From positions 1 through 64,000 of the forward strand of contig QHXW01000028.1 in assembly GCA_003223115.1 (NCBI GenBank): a DNA stretch of 64,000 nucleotides, given 5' to 3'. Origin of the DNA: Acidobacteriota bacterium. Lineage in GTDB: Bacteria; Acidobacteriota; Terriglobia; Bryobacterales; Bryobacteraceae. Below are positions 34,005 through 42,867 of this stretch, piece by piece (the stretch's first letter is position 1; every line of letters begins with the position of its first letter). Below the pieces are notes generated by a model. It was not told the origin of the DNA, ran no database searches, and saw nothing but the letters and a program-made list of their open reading frames with translations. Made by a program: the position numbers and the translations under genes.

Positions 34005-34946
34005 TTAAGAGCCGCCGTTGCCTTTCAGAGCGGCCGTCTCGCGGGTGGCGTAATAGCCGGTTCGCGTGCGGACCACAGGGCGGTTCGGGCCGTTGGCAGC
34101 GACTTTGATCTGCCTGAAGCTGCCATCGAGTTGCTGATTAGACGGCGTGTAGGCCAGCGTGTACTGGTTGCGAATGTCGTGCGCCACCTGGGTGGCAATG
34201 CGGTTCACGTCGGCCAGTTCTTTCGGATAAAAGGCCAGGCCCCCGGTTGCCTCGGTGAGGGCGTCAAGAGCGCGCTTGGCGCGTTTGGCTTCGCGCCGCT
34301 CTTCTTCACTGAGCAGCCCGATGGCGTAGACGATCACTCCCTCCCCACCGCTCTGCTGCGCCGTCTTGATGAGATTCTCGAGGCTGATCATGCTGGCGTT
34401 GTCATTGCCGTCGGTCACCACCAGAATGACCTTCTTGTCTTTCTTGGCCTTGTCCTTCATGTGGTCGATCGACATGCGAACGGCATCGCGCATGGCCGTT
34501 CCACCACGTGAATCAATCTTGGTAAGCGCTTGCTCCATCCTTTGGACATCGTTGGTGAAGTCGCAATCCAGAAAAGCATCGTCGTTGAAGTTTACGACGA
34601 ACACTTCGTCGTCGGAATTCGAGGCTTTGACCAACGCGAGCGCCGCGGCCGCAACTTTCTGGCGCTTGTCGCGCATGCTGCCGCTGTTGTCAATCACCAG
34701 TCCCATCGAAACGGGAATGTCTTCGCGGCGAAATAACTTCATCTGCTGCTGCACGCCGTTTTCATAAATTTGAAACGCATTCTGAGCCAGGTTCGTAACC
34801 AAATGGCCGGTTTTATCGACCACGGTCGCATGCAGCACCACCAGGCGCGTTTCCGTCGTGAATACCGCCGGGTCCTTCTGGGCCACAAGCAGAGACGCAG
34901 GCGCCAGAAGCGCCAGACAAAGATAGGTGTTGATCGTTTTCATCAA
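34005..34946 (-). CDS. VWFA-related domain protein (acidobacterial type)
   Basis: 313 residues. A signal peptide (about 1-20, LLAPASLLVA) precedes a beta-rich linker and a von Willebrand A domain with the metal site DNSGSM and the downstream GGTAMRD. Proteins of this type (TIGR03436) are abundant and nearly restricted to Acidobacteriota. They are thought to mediate metal-dependent protein contacts outside the inner membrane, but partners are unknown. It follows a paralogue with a 9-bp gap and precedes a coupled small ORF. Confidence 0.88.
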   Translation of the reverse strand: MMKTINTYLCLALLAPASLLVAQKDPAVFTTETRLVVLHATVVDKTGHLVTNLAQNAFQIYENGVQQQMKLFRREDIPVSMGLVIDNSGSMRDKRQKVAAAALALVKASNSDDEVFVVNFNDDAFLDCDFTNDVQRMEQALTKIDSRGGTAMRDAVRMSIDHMKDKAKKDKKVILVVTDGNDNASMISLENLIKTAQQSGGEGVIVYAIGLLSEEERREAKRAKRALDALTEATGGLAFYPKELADVNRIATQVAHDIRNQYTLAYTPSNQQLDGSFRQIKVAANGPNRPVVRTRTGYYATRETAALKGNGGS

Positions 34947-34955
34947 TCCTTTGAG

Positions 34956-35996
34956 TTATTGCGAGGGAGCATAATAGCCAAGCCTCCAGAACGCACGCAG
35001 AGGAGGCAGGCCGCGAGGCTGTACCAGCTTGATCGTTACCCGCCGGTACTTGCCATCCCGGTCATGATTGCTGGGCGTGTAGCCGATAATGTACTGATTT
35101 CGCAGCTCGATGCCGATCTTGGCCGCGATATCGGGTAAGTCGTTCAAGTTCTCCACCGGAAAGTGCCGTCCCCCCGTTTGTTCCGCGATCTCACTGAGCA
35201 GGCTGGGGCCGGACAGCTCTTCGGGCGTACGCCCGCGCGTCGACATCGGCTCGAAAATACCGATCGCATAAATTTGGACGTCTGCTTCGCGTACCAGGTT
35301 CTTAATTTCACTTTCGGTGTACCGGCTGCTGTTATCGCCCCCATCCGAGATGATGAGCAGCGCTTTACGGGGGTTCTTGGCCTTCTTCATCTTGTGAAGC
35401 GCCATGTAGACGCCGTCCAGAAGAGCCGTTCGCCCTTTGGATTGCGTGAAGGTCAGGCGGTTTTGAACCTCCTCCAGGTGGGTGGTGAAGTCCACCACCA
35501 GTTCCGGCCGGTCGCTAAATTCGATCAGGAAAAATTCGTCCTCGGGATTGGCGGTCTTGAAGAACTGGGCCACGGCCTGGCGCGACTTCTCGAGTTTGTT
35601 GCCCATGCTGCCACTGGTATCGAAAACCAATCCTACGGAGAGGGGCGCGTCTTCGCTCGCAAAGTGCGACAGTTGCTGCTCGCTTTTGTCTTCAAAAACG
35701 CGAAAATTCTCGCGCTCCAAGCCTGTGACAAAGCGGTTGAGCGGGTCCGTCACGGTGACGGGAATCAGCACCAGCGTGCTCTCGACGCGAATATTGCTGC
35801 GCGGAACATCGACGGTTGGCTCGCCACGCTTGGCGCGTGGAACAATTTCGACCTTCGATTCCGCTTTTGCAGCCGAGTCCCCTTGAGTCGGCGCCGCCGG
35901 CTTGTCATCCGCCCTCAAATTCAGGAGGAAACCAAAGACCAGAAAGAGGCACAAACACAAGTAAAGACCCGGAAAACGGGGGGATCGGCCGCTCAT
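34956..35996 (-). CDS. VWFA-related domain protein, second paralogue
   Basis: 346 residues. An N-terminal signal-anchor (LYLCLCLFLVFGFLLNLRA), an acidic/Ala linker, then the VWFA-related domain with MIDAS DTSGSM and later GRTALLDG. It shares end-to-end layout with the downstream paralogue and likely arose by duplication. First gene of the three-gene transcript at 33.7-36 kb, divergent from kdsB. Confidence 0.88.
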   Translation of the reverse strand: MSGRSPRFPGLYLCLCLFLVFGFLLNLRADDKPAAPTQGDSAAKAESKVEIVPRAKRGEPTVDVPRSNIRVESTLVLIPVTVTDPLNRFVTGLERENFRVFEDKSEQQLSHFASEDAPLSVGLVFDTSGSMGNKLEKSRQAVAQFFKTANPEDEFFLIEFSDRPELVVDFTTHLEEVQNRLTFTQSKGRTALLDGVYMALHKMKKAKNPRKALLIISDGGDNSSRYTESEIKNLVREADVQIYAIGIFEPMSTRGRTPEELSGPSLLSEIAEQTGGRHFPVENLNDLPDIAAKIGIELRNQYIIGYTPSNHDRDGKYRRVTIKLVQPRGLPPLRAFWRLGYYAPSQ

Positions 35997-36052
35997 TTTT
36001 TCCAGCCTCTGCAGCTTCAGTTTATCACACGACTTTTGTGGTATGATCCTCT

Positions 36053-36820
36053 GTGCACCGCAAAATCCTGGGTGTTATTCCTGCTCGGTACGCATCCTCC
36101 CGTTTCCCTGGCAAAGCCCTCGCCCCCATCGTCTCAAAGTCCATGCTGCAGCACGTTTACGAACGTGTCTCGCTGGCCCGGTACCTGACACAGGTGATTA
36201 TCGCCACCGACGACGACCGGATCTTACGGGAAGCGCGGCGCTTTGGAGCTCAGGTTCGCATGACCCGATCCGATCATTTATCGGGGACTGACCGTGTGGC
36301 CGAGATCGCTTCCACGGAATCCGCCGAGTGGGTGGTCAACGTTCAAGGCGACGAGCCGCTCATCGATCCGAACGCCATCGACACCGCCATACTGCCGCTG
36401 CTCGATGAGCCTTCCATTCACATGGGTACGCTTAAGAAACGCATCGAGGACCCCGAGGAACTGCACGATCCCAACGTGGTGAAAGTGGTTACAGACCGCT
36501 TTGAGAACGCCATTTATTTCTCACGCGCGACCATTCCTTATGGGCGCCAGGAGGCTCGAGGGAAAGACGCTCCGGTGCACTACAAACACATCGGCCTTTA
36601 CGTTTACCGGCGGGATTTCCTGCTGCGGTACTCGGGTTTGGCGGTTGGTCCGCTGGAAAAATCCGAGCGCTTGGAACAGTTGAGAGCATTGGAGAACGGT
36701 TTCAAGATTCGAGTAGTGGAAACGGAGTACGAATCAGTGGGCGTGGATACGCCCGAAGATCTGGAGCGGGTGTCAAAGCTGTTCGAAGCTTCACTAGCGG
36801 GGGTGAATCGAAATGGCTAA
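36053..36820 (+). CDS. kdsB: CMP-KDO synthetase
   Basis: 255 residues. It activates KDO as CMP-KDO for transfer to lipid A, the reaction feeding the KdtA half of the fusion at 14742-17159. Recognised by IPARYASSRFPGKAL at the N-terminus (CTP binding), VNVQGDEPLI and the GLYVYRRDFL segment. It starts with GTG 36053. Its stop overlaps the pyrG ATG by 8 bp. Together with pyrG (CTP supply) and kdsA (KDO synthesis) it forms a pathway operon. Confidence 0.94.
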   Translation: MHRKILGVIPARYASSRFPGKALAPIVSKSMLQHVYERVSLARYLTQVIIATDDDRILREARRFGAQVRMTRSDHLSGTDRVAEIASTESAEWVVNVQGDEPLIDPNAIDTAILPLLDEPSIHMGTLKKRIEDPEELHDPNVVKVVTDRFENAIYFSRATIPYGRQEARGKDAPVHYKHIGLYVYRRDFLLRYSGLAVGPLEKSERLEQLRALENGFKIRVVETEYESVGVDTPEDLERVSKLFEASLAGVNRNG

Positions 36821-38413
36821 GTACATCTTTGTGACGGGAGGCGTAGCCGCGGGCTGCGCGTAAGTCTCCAAAAGTTCGATCCTTATTTAAACGTCGATCC
36901 CGGCACGCTCAGCCCCTTCCAGCACGGCGAAGTGTTCGTTACCGATGATGGCGCGGAGACCGATCTCGACCTGGGCCACTACGAGCGCTTCACTCATGCG
37001 CGTCTCACGCAGGCGAACAACGTCACCTCCGGCCGCATTTACGAGCAGATTATTTCGCGCGAGCGGCGCGGCGATTATCTGGGCAAAACCGTCCAGGTGA
37101 TTCCTCACGTCACCAACGAAATCAAAGCCGCCATCAAGCGCGTCTCGACCGATGTGGACGTGGTGATTGTCGAGATCGGCGGTACCGTGGGCGACATCGA
37201 GTCACTGCCGTTTTTGGAAGCCATTCGCCAGATGCGCCATGAGCTGGGACGCGACAACAGCGTTTTTGTGCATGTCACGCTGGTACCCTGGATTGCTGCC
37301 GCGCAGGAGCTGAAGACTAAGCCCACACAGCATAGTGTGAAAGAGTTGCGGGCTATCGGTATTCAGCCCGACATGCTGCTTTGCCGCTCCGAACGCTTTC
37401 TGCCCAAGGACGTCAAGGAAAAGATTGCGCTGTTCTGCGACGTGGACGCCGAAGCAGTCATCACCGCGCGCGATGTTAAATCGGTCTACGAAGTTCCGCT
37501 TGTGTTCGCCAGCGAGAGCGTGGACGAAATTATTTTGCGCCGCCTGAAGCTGGATTCGGGACCGCGCGAACTGGCCCGGTGGAGCGAGATGCTCGATCGC
37601 ATGCAGAACCCGGTGGAAGAGGTTTCTATCGGCCTGGTCGGCAAGTACGTCGAGTACGAGGACTCGTACAAGAGCCTCAAGGAAGCCCTGCTGCATGGCG
37701 GGCTCGCGCACCAGCTAAAAGTGGATATCCACTGGATTGAAGCCGAGGGCGTCACGGCGGCCAATGCGGCCGCCACGCTCGAAAGTTACGACGGCATCCT
37801 GGTGCCCGGCGGTTTCGGAAAGCGCGGAATCGACGGCATGGTGGAGGCTATCCGTTACGCCCGCGAACACAAGCTGCCGTATTTCGGAATTTGCCTGGGA
37901 ATGCAGACCATGGTGATTGAGTACGCGCGCAATGTATGCGGATTGGAGCGCGCAGACTCGACCGAGTTCGACCCGGCCACCCCGCACCGCGTGATTTTCA
38001 AACTGCGCGAGTTGAAGGGCGTGGATGAATTGGGCGGCACCATGCGGCTGGGCGCCTGGGCTTGCGTGCTGGCGGACGGCAGCCTGGCGCAACGTGCTTA
38101 TGGCGAGCGGGAAATCAGCGAGCGCCATCGCCATCGCTACGAATTCAACCGCGAGTATGAGGAAGCGCTGATTGCCGCCGGTCTCAAGATTACCGGTGAA
38201 ACACCGGACCAGACTTACGTCGAGATTTGCGAGATCGCGGACCACCCCTGGTATCTGGGCTGCCAATTTCATCCGGAGTTCAAGTCCAAGCCGCTCGAGC
38301 CGCATCCCTTGTTTCGGGCCTTCATCGGGGCCGCTCACCAGAACCGCCGCAAACGGCTCACCCAGCGGCGTGAGGCTTTCGAGGACGTCCGCGAATACTC
38401 GCGCGGCGACTGA
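36813..38413 (+). pseudogene. pyrG: CTP synthase with a deletion over the P-loop and a frameshift
   Basis: The ATG at 36813 encodes AKYIFVTGGV, the normal CTP synthase start. Directly after it, at 36845-36848, the sequence jumps to RGLRVSLQKFDPYLNVDPG. Compared with the family, about 19 residues including the ATP-binding SSLGKG loop are missing, equal to about 55 bp, which also shifts the frame and creates TAA at 36861. The rest is intact: synthetase domain and a class I glutaminase with GICLGMQT and the HPE triad. The enzyme as written cannot work. Because pyrG is normally essential, either another copy exists or this is an assembly error. Confidence 0.85.
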
Positions 38414-38511
38414 TTCCGCTCGCCAGTAATGCAGCTCGGGCCGCGATCGCGCGAGACCAGCACAAGACCAGCACACAAGTCCGGACGCTACTTGCGCTCA
38501 TACGATAATAA

Positions 38512-39363
38512 ATGTCCGTGACTGCTCCCCAGCCGATCCAGCTCACCAACCCGCGCGGCGAAGCCATCACCTTCGGCGGAGGCTGCCCTGTCGCGCTCAT
38601 CGCCGGACCTTGCGTCATCGAATCCGAAGAGCACGTCCACCGCATGGCCGGCGCCATCCGAGAGATCGCTGGACCGTTTGTGTGCAAAGCCTCGTTCGAC
38701 AAAGCCAACCGCACCAGCCTCACTGGATTTCGCGGCCCTGGCCTTCAAGAGGGGCTACGCATCCTCACCGGAGTCAAGGCCGCCGGGCATGCCATCCTGA
38801 CCGATATCCATGAGCCCGCGCAGGCCGGACCCGCCGCTGAAGTGGCGGATATCCTGCAGATTCCCGCGTTTCTCTGCCGCCAGACTGACTTGCTTCTGGA
38901 GGCTGGGCGCACCGGCCGCATTGTCAATATCAAGAAGGGCCAATTTGTCGCACCACGAGATTTTCGTCATGCCGCCGAAAAAGTGGCCTCGGTGGGCAAC
39001 GCGAAGATCCTGCTGACCGAACGCGGTTCATCGTTCGGTTACAACAACCTGGTAGTGGATATGCGGGGCCTCGAGATTATGCGGGAATTCGGCTGGCCGG
39101 TCGTGTTCGACGCGACCCACAGCGTGCAGCTTCCGAGCGGTGCCGGCAACGCTTCCGGAGGCCAACCGCAATTTATCGAGCCGCTGGCGCGCGCCGCAGT
39201 AGCCGTGGGGGTAGACGGAATTTTTGTCGAAGTGCACGACCGCCCGGACCAGGCCCTGTCTGACGGCCCTAACGCCTTGCGCCTCGACCAGTTGGCCGGG
39301 TTCTGTAAACGGCTACGGGCGCTAGACGGCCTGATAAAGGCCCCAAATTTCCTGCACGGATAG
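38512..39363 (+). CDS. kdsA: 3-deoxy-D-manno-octulosonate 8-phosphate synthase
   Basis: 283 residues. It condenses phosphoenolpyruvate with arabinose 5-phosphate to make KDO 8-phosphate. Motifs include [32 protein letters not shown], and [19 protein letters not shown] cysteine in the IAGPCVIES context is typical of the family and fits metal-dependent forms; whether metal is needed is not certain. Third gene of the kdsB-pyrG-kdsA operon. Confidence 0.95.
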   Translation: MSVTAPQPIQLTNPRGEAITFGGGCPVALIAGPCVIESEEHVHRMAGAIREIAGPFVCKASFDKANRTSLTGFRGPGLQEGLRILTGVKAAGHAILTDIHEPAQAGPAAEVADILQIPAFLCRQTDLLLEAGRTGRIVNIKKGQFVAPRDFRHAAEKVASVGNAKILLTERGSSFGYNNLVVDMRGLEIMREFGWPVVFDATHSVQLPSGAGNASGGQPQFIEPLARAAVAVGVDGIFVEVHDRPDQALSDGPNALRLDQLAGFCKRLRALDGLIKAPNFLHG

Positions 39364-39401
39364 GCAGCCCCATCCGTCGTACAATTGTTGGAGAGGTTTG
39401 T

Positions 39402-39887
39402 GTGAAAAGGAACGGCTTGCAACTGCGTCTAAATCGACGCCAATTCGGCTTCTCCCTCATTGAGTTGCTGATCGTCATCGCCATCATCCTGATCATTCTG
39501 GCAGTCGCGATGCCCAAACTCAGCAAGTCGAGAATGTTCGCTCAGGAGATGGCCGCGTTACAGGCGATCAAAACCATCCACACCGGCCAGACCCAGTACT
39601 ACTCGCAGTTCGGCAAGTATGCCACCACTCTGGCCGAGTTGGGCCCTCCGACTACCGGCGCCTCCGGGCCGCAAGCCTCGGATCTGATTCCGGAAGACCT
39701 GGCGCTGGGTGAAAAGCAAGGTTACAAATTCACGCTCACCCCCGTGCCCGGCGGATACATCATCAATGCATCGCCAGTGGCATTCGGAACCTCCGGCAGC
39801 CGGACCTTCTACTCCGATCAGAGCATGGTGATCCGCCAGAATTTCGGACAGGAAGCCGCCACTGCCAACAGCCCACTGTTCAAGTAG
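39402..39887 (+). CDS. Type IV pilin-like protein
   Basis: 161 residues with a classical prepilin leader: RRQFG before FSLIELLIVIAIILIILAVA, including the glutamate at position 5 of the mature protein. The C-terminal globular part has the pattern of major pseudopilins (QTQYYSQFGKYATTLAELG). It would be cleaved and methylated by prepilin peptidase and assembled in a pilus or type II secretion pseudopilus. Start GTG 39402. No assembly genes are adjacent. Confidence 0.88.
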   Translation: MKRNGLQLRLNRRQFGFSLIELLIVIAIILIILAVAMPKLSKSRMFAQEMAALQAIKTIHTGQTQYYSQFGKYATTLAELGPPTTGASGPQASDLIPEDLALGEKQGYKFTLTPVPGGYIINASPVAFGTSGSRTFYSDQSMVIRQNFGQEAATANSPLFK

Positions 39888-39908
39888 CCGTCAAGAAGCA
39901 GCGCTTTG

Positions 39909-40097
39909 ATGAATCCTCCCCTGGACATGAACGCCGTCGTCAAGGCTCTTGAGCGCCGCTATGGCCGCGTCAAGCTCGTTCCAGAGGACGGGTTGACCTG
40001 GATCGATGTTGCCGGCGTGCGCCTCGCATTCCCCGACGCGGAAAAACTGGCGCTGGGGAAAGTGACGTTGGAAGAGTTGCAGCACTCACGCAAGTAG
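39909..40097 (+). CDS. Small protein, unknown
   Basis: 62 residues from ATG 39909 (an upstream TTG is possible). The sequence is amphipathic without membrane segments. Codon usage looks coding, and its last 11 codons are present again as a 33-bp copy at 40602-40634, which argues that the frame belonged to a real, rearranged gene. No family recognised. Confidence 0.5.
   Translation: MNPPLDMNAVVKALERRYGRVKLVPEDGLTWIDVAGVRLAFPDAEKLALGKVTLEELQHSRK
40065..40097 (+). repeat. 33-bp direct repeat, first copy
   Basis: The 3' end of the small ORF, including its stop. 31 of 33 bases match 40602-40634. The pair brackets the DUF5658-like gene and about 500 bp. Confidence 0.85.
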
Positions 40098-40241
40098 GGT
40101 AGGTCCTTTTGCCCTTGTCCTGATTTCTTGTCTCTTGCTTCTCCCGATGCTAGCTAGTCCTTGGCGATATCGCGTTGCATTCATCTCGGCGTCACCGCGT
40201 TGAAGATTCACTGGCTCCGCCACAAGTCCGGCGTAAGGGCT

Positions 40242-40574
40242 CTAAGCCGGGACGTGCCGCCATCCCTGGGCGCAAATCAGCGCGAGATTCCACGTCACCA
40301 CCGCCGCAAACCAGAAATTGGCTATCACGACGATTCGCGGATACCGGCGAAGCGCGATCACCACGAGAATCACCGCCAGTATCTTCGAAACCATGAGCGC
40401 GGGGAGAGGGCCAATACGCATCAGGTGCGAAATGAAGAGGCTGGCTTCAGCGGCGCCCAGGCGAAGGCCAATCAGCGTCGTGAGCACGTCGAGAATCTGC
40501 AGAAAAACGAAAACGCTGAGGGAGGGACGCTGCAACAGGAGCTGCATCTGTCCATTGTTTCGCGGCACGATCAT
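40242..40574 (-). CDS. DUF5658-like membrane protein
   Basis: 110 residues with three membrane helices: VFVFLQILDVLTTLIGLRLG, LPALMVSKILAVILVVIALR and VVIANFWFAAVVTWNLALI. The acidic residue in helix 1 followed by LTT and the glutamate in AAEASLF fit the DUF5658 pattern. Function is unknown. It is on the opposite strand between two copies of a 33-bp direct repeat. Confidence 0.7.
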   Translation of the reverse strand: MIVPRNNGQMQLLLQRPSLSVFVFLQILDVLTTLIGLRLGAAEASLFISHLMRIGPLPALMVSKILAVILVVIALRRYPRIVVIANFWFAAVVTWNLALICAQGWRHVPA

Positions 40575-40601
40575 GCGCGACCAGTTGTCTTTGGTTAATT
40601 A

Positions 40602-40634
40602 ACGTTGGAAGAGTTGCAGCAGTCACGCAAATAG
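40602..40634 (+). repeat. 33-bp direct repeat, second copy
   Basis: A truncated copy of the last 11 codons of the small ORF at 39909-40097, with stop codon, in the same orientation but without the preceding coding sequence. Confidence 0.85.
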
Positions 40635-40723
40635 CAGACTTGCGAAATCGCCGCGGCCCGTGTCGCATGCGCCTTTGCGTTATTATTCTCGGCGTCTCGG
40701 CGTTGAAAACTTTCGCCGCACCA

Positions 40724-41698
40724 TCACTGGCTTGCTCTGCGCAAACGGTCGAGAATGCCCGCCCACTCCGGTGTCTCGGGCGGTTGCTCTACGGCGATCC
40801 AGTCGAATCCACCTTCATCCAAACGGTGCAACGTATCGTACAGCGTCGTGGCATATTGATCCGCCTCTGACGGCATCTCGATCGATTCCCCTATCCTGTG
40901 CCTCGCCACCGCGGACCGGTTCATGAAAAGATACGCACCGCGGCCCCAAGTTGGGAGATCCGCATCTTTCACAAGAAGCAGAAGAGTCTTCGGCCGATAG
41001 TGCTGCGCGTGCATTCCGGGCGATGGGTGCGCACCCTCGGCCGGCGCTCCCGCGATTTCGATTTTCCCGATGACGGCTTCGATCTGCTCGACGGAAATCA
41101 TCCCAGGCCGCAACAATACCGGTACCGGCGTGGCCAGCGACAGAACAGTCGATTCGATACCCACGCGCGTCGGCCCGCCGTCCAGAATGAAATCCACTGC
41201 ATCGCCTAAAGACCTGCGAACGTGCGCCGCCGTCGTGGGCGAAAGTTCGGTGAAGCGGTTGGCACTGGGCGCCGCAATCGGAACCCCGGCTTCGGCGAGT
41301 AATGCCAGTGCAAAAGCGTTCGCTGGAACGCGCAGACCCACTGTTGGCAGGGCCGCCGTTACCACGTCTGGGATCAGCTCACGCTTCGGTAAGACCAGCG
41401 TCAGCGGACCGGGCCAGAATCTGCGCGCCAACTGCTCGGCGTCGTCCCGCCAGTTTTTTGCCAGAGCGTCGGCAGCTTCGCGCGAACCCACGTGCACAAT
41501 CAAGGGGCTGGTGGCCGGACGCCCTTTTAGCCGAAAAATCTTCTGCACGGCGCCCGCATCAAGCGCGTTGGCGCCCAATCCGTAAACAGTTTCGGTTGGA
41601 AATGCCACCAGCTTGCCCTCGCGGATCAGCGCCGCGGCCTGCCGGATCTTTTCGGGATCGGGCCGGGCGTTCAGCGATTCTTGGGTATGCTGATTCAA
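40724..41698 (-). CDS. Threonylcarbamoyl-AMP synthase (Sua5/TsaC family)
   Basis: 324 residues, the long Sua5 form. An N-terminal YrdC fold (1-205) carries FPTETVYGLGANA, the K-x-R (RLKGRP) and SANRFTELSPTTA ligand motifs. A Sua5-specific C-terminal domain starts after the hinge SPGMHAQHYRPK. It makes threonylcarbamoyl-adenylate for t6A modification of tRNAs reading ANN codons. Start TTG 41698 lacks a clear ribosome-binding site; a slightly later start is possible. Confidence 0.9.
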   Translation of the reverse strand: MNQHTQESLNARPDPEKIRQAAALIREGKLVAFPTETVYGLGANALDAGAVQKIFRLKGRPATSPLIVHVGSREAADALAKNWRDDAEQLARRFWPGPLTLVLPKRELIPDVVTAALPTVGLRVPANAFALALLAEAGVPIAAPSANRFTELSPTTAAHVRRSLGDAVDFILDGGPTRVGIESTVLSLATPVPVLLRPGMISVEQIEAVIGKIEIAGAPAEGAHPSPGMHAQHYRPKTLLLLVKDADLPTWGRGAYLFMNRSAVARHRIGESIEMPSEADQYATTLYDTLHRLDEGGFDWIAVEQPPETPEWAGILDRLRRASQ

Positions 41699-41775
41699 TT
41701 TTCTAAACGAAACGACCCCAAGCGGCGCGCCTTGATCACATCATGTTCGCGATCGTTGGGCTCTCGAATTCACCG

Positions 41776-42765
41776 TCATGGCCGCGCGAAACCTTCCCAG
41801 ACGTGCGCAGTGAACTTACGCAGCGTTCGGAAGCCGGTGCGCTCGTACAGGTCGACCGCCTCGCGATTCGAGGCAGTCACGGTGAGGCTCACTTTCCGGC
41901 AGCCATGCCGCCGCAGATGGGCCAGAGATAACCGCAGCAGTTCATAGCCCACGCCGGTTCCGCGCACCGGCGGTGACACGCATATCTGGGTAATGTGCCC
42001 GGCTTCGGGGCCCACCAGGCTGGCTAAAGAAAGACCGCACAGATTGCCCTTCCGCGTATCCAGCGCAACATAGGAAGCCGGGCGGAAAAAATTGCCGCAG
42101 CCCGGGTACTGCACGATGTTATAGAGAAAACGCCGGGCGCCCGCGAGCGAGCGGTACTGATCGTTGATCCAGCTATCCACATGGCCGACGTAAGCCGCGG
42201 CAATCAATTGCGCGCCGGTCTCCTGATAATGCTCGGCCCATTTTTCGAAATAGACCGGATACCGCGGCAGTTTTTGAATCAGTCCGGGCGCATGCACTAA
42301 ATCCAGCAACATGAAATTGCGTTCGAAGGTCGACAGAAAGCGGGAGCCTGGAAGTATGCGGCCTGGCTCCGCCAGAATCATCATGAGCTGCGATTCGATG
42401 CGCCGCACCTGCGGATTACTCATGAGGGCGGCCAACACAGCGCCAAGCAGGCGGTCCTCATGGGCTACAGTACGGAACTCCCGAGTGACGAAAAGATCTC
42501 CGACCAGAGCTTTGTGTTCTTCGAGCACGAAGTAGGAATATCCCACTGCGGCTCCGCCTGCGAGCAGAGCTGCGCCGCTCAGCGCCCGTAGATCCACGTA
42601 CCGGCGCACCAGGTCAGCCGATTTGCGGAAATCCCAATCCAGGCTCTCGGCCCATGCGCGGCTCTCTTCTTCCAGCAAGCCCTCCAGATGAGACGACGAG
42701 ATCTGCCGGAGATCCACGAGATCGGGCGCGTTGATGGTGGGCGCCGCTTCGATCCTTGCGGCCAT
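41776..42765 (-). CDS. Tandem GNAT acetyltransferase
   Basis: 329 residues with two GNAT folds. The N-terminal half (about 18-165) is degenerate. The C-terminal half (about 185-325) has the acetyl-CoA loop VSPPVRGTGVGYELL and the family-typical NREAVDLYERTGFRTLRKFT. The substrate is unknown. Two-domain proteins of this type often act on small molecules. It starts 76 bp before Sua5 on the same strand, so the two may be co-transcribed. Confidence 0.82.
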   Translation of the reverse strand: MAARIEAAPTINAPDLVDLRQISSSHLEGLLEEESRAWAESLDWDFRKSADLVRRYVDLRALSGAALLAGGAAVGYSYFVLEEHKALVGDLFVTREFRTVAHEDRLLGAVLAALMSNPQVRRIESQLMMILAEPGRILPGSRFLSTFERNFMLLDLVHAPGLIQKLPRYPVYFEKWAEHYQETGAQLIAAAYVGHVDSWINDQYRSLAGARRFLYNIVQYPGCGNFFRPASYVALDTRKGNLCGLSLASLVGPEAGHITQICVSPPVRGTGVGYELLRLSLAHLRRHGCRKVSLTVTASNREAVDLYERTGFRTLRKFTAHVWEGFARP

Positions 42766-42867
42766 CTACCCAGGATTATAGCGTGGAAGCTCTCGCCGGC
42801 AGCCGCGCAGGGCGGCCTTCCTGCAGCTTGATTCCATCGCCACCCGCGGGCAGCGCGGGCGCGTTCG

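Noticed and set aside
40161-40598. 145-residue plus-strand frame
   Set aside because: Antisense shadow of the DUF5658-like membrane protein.
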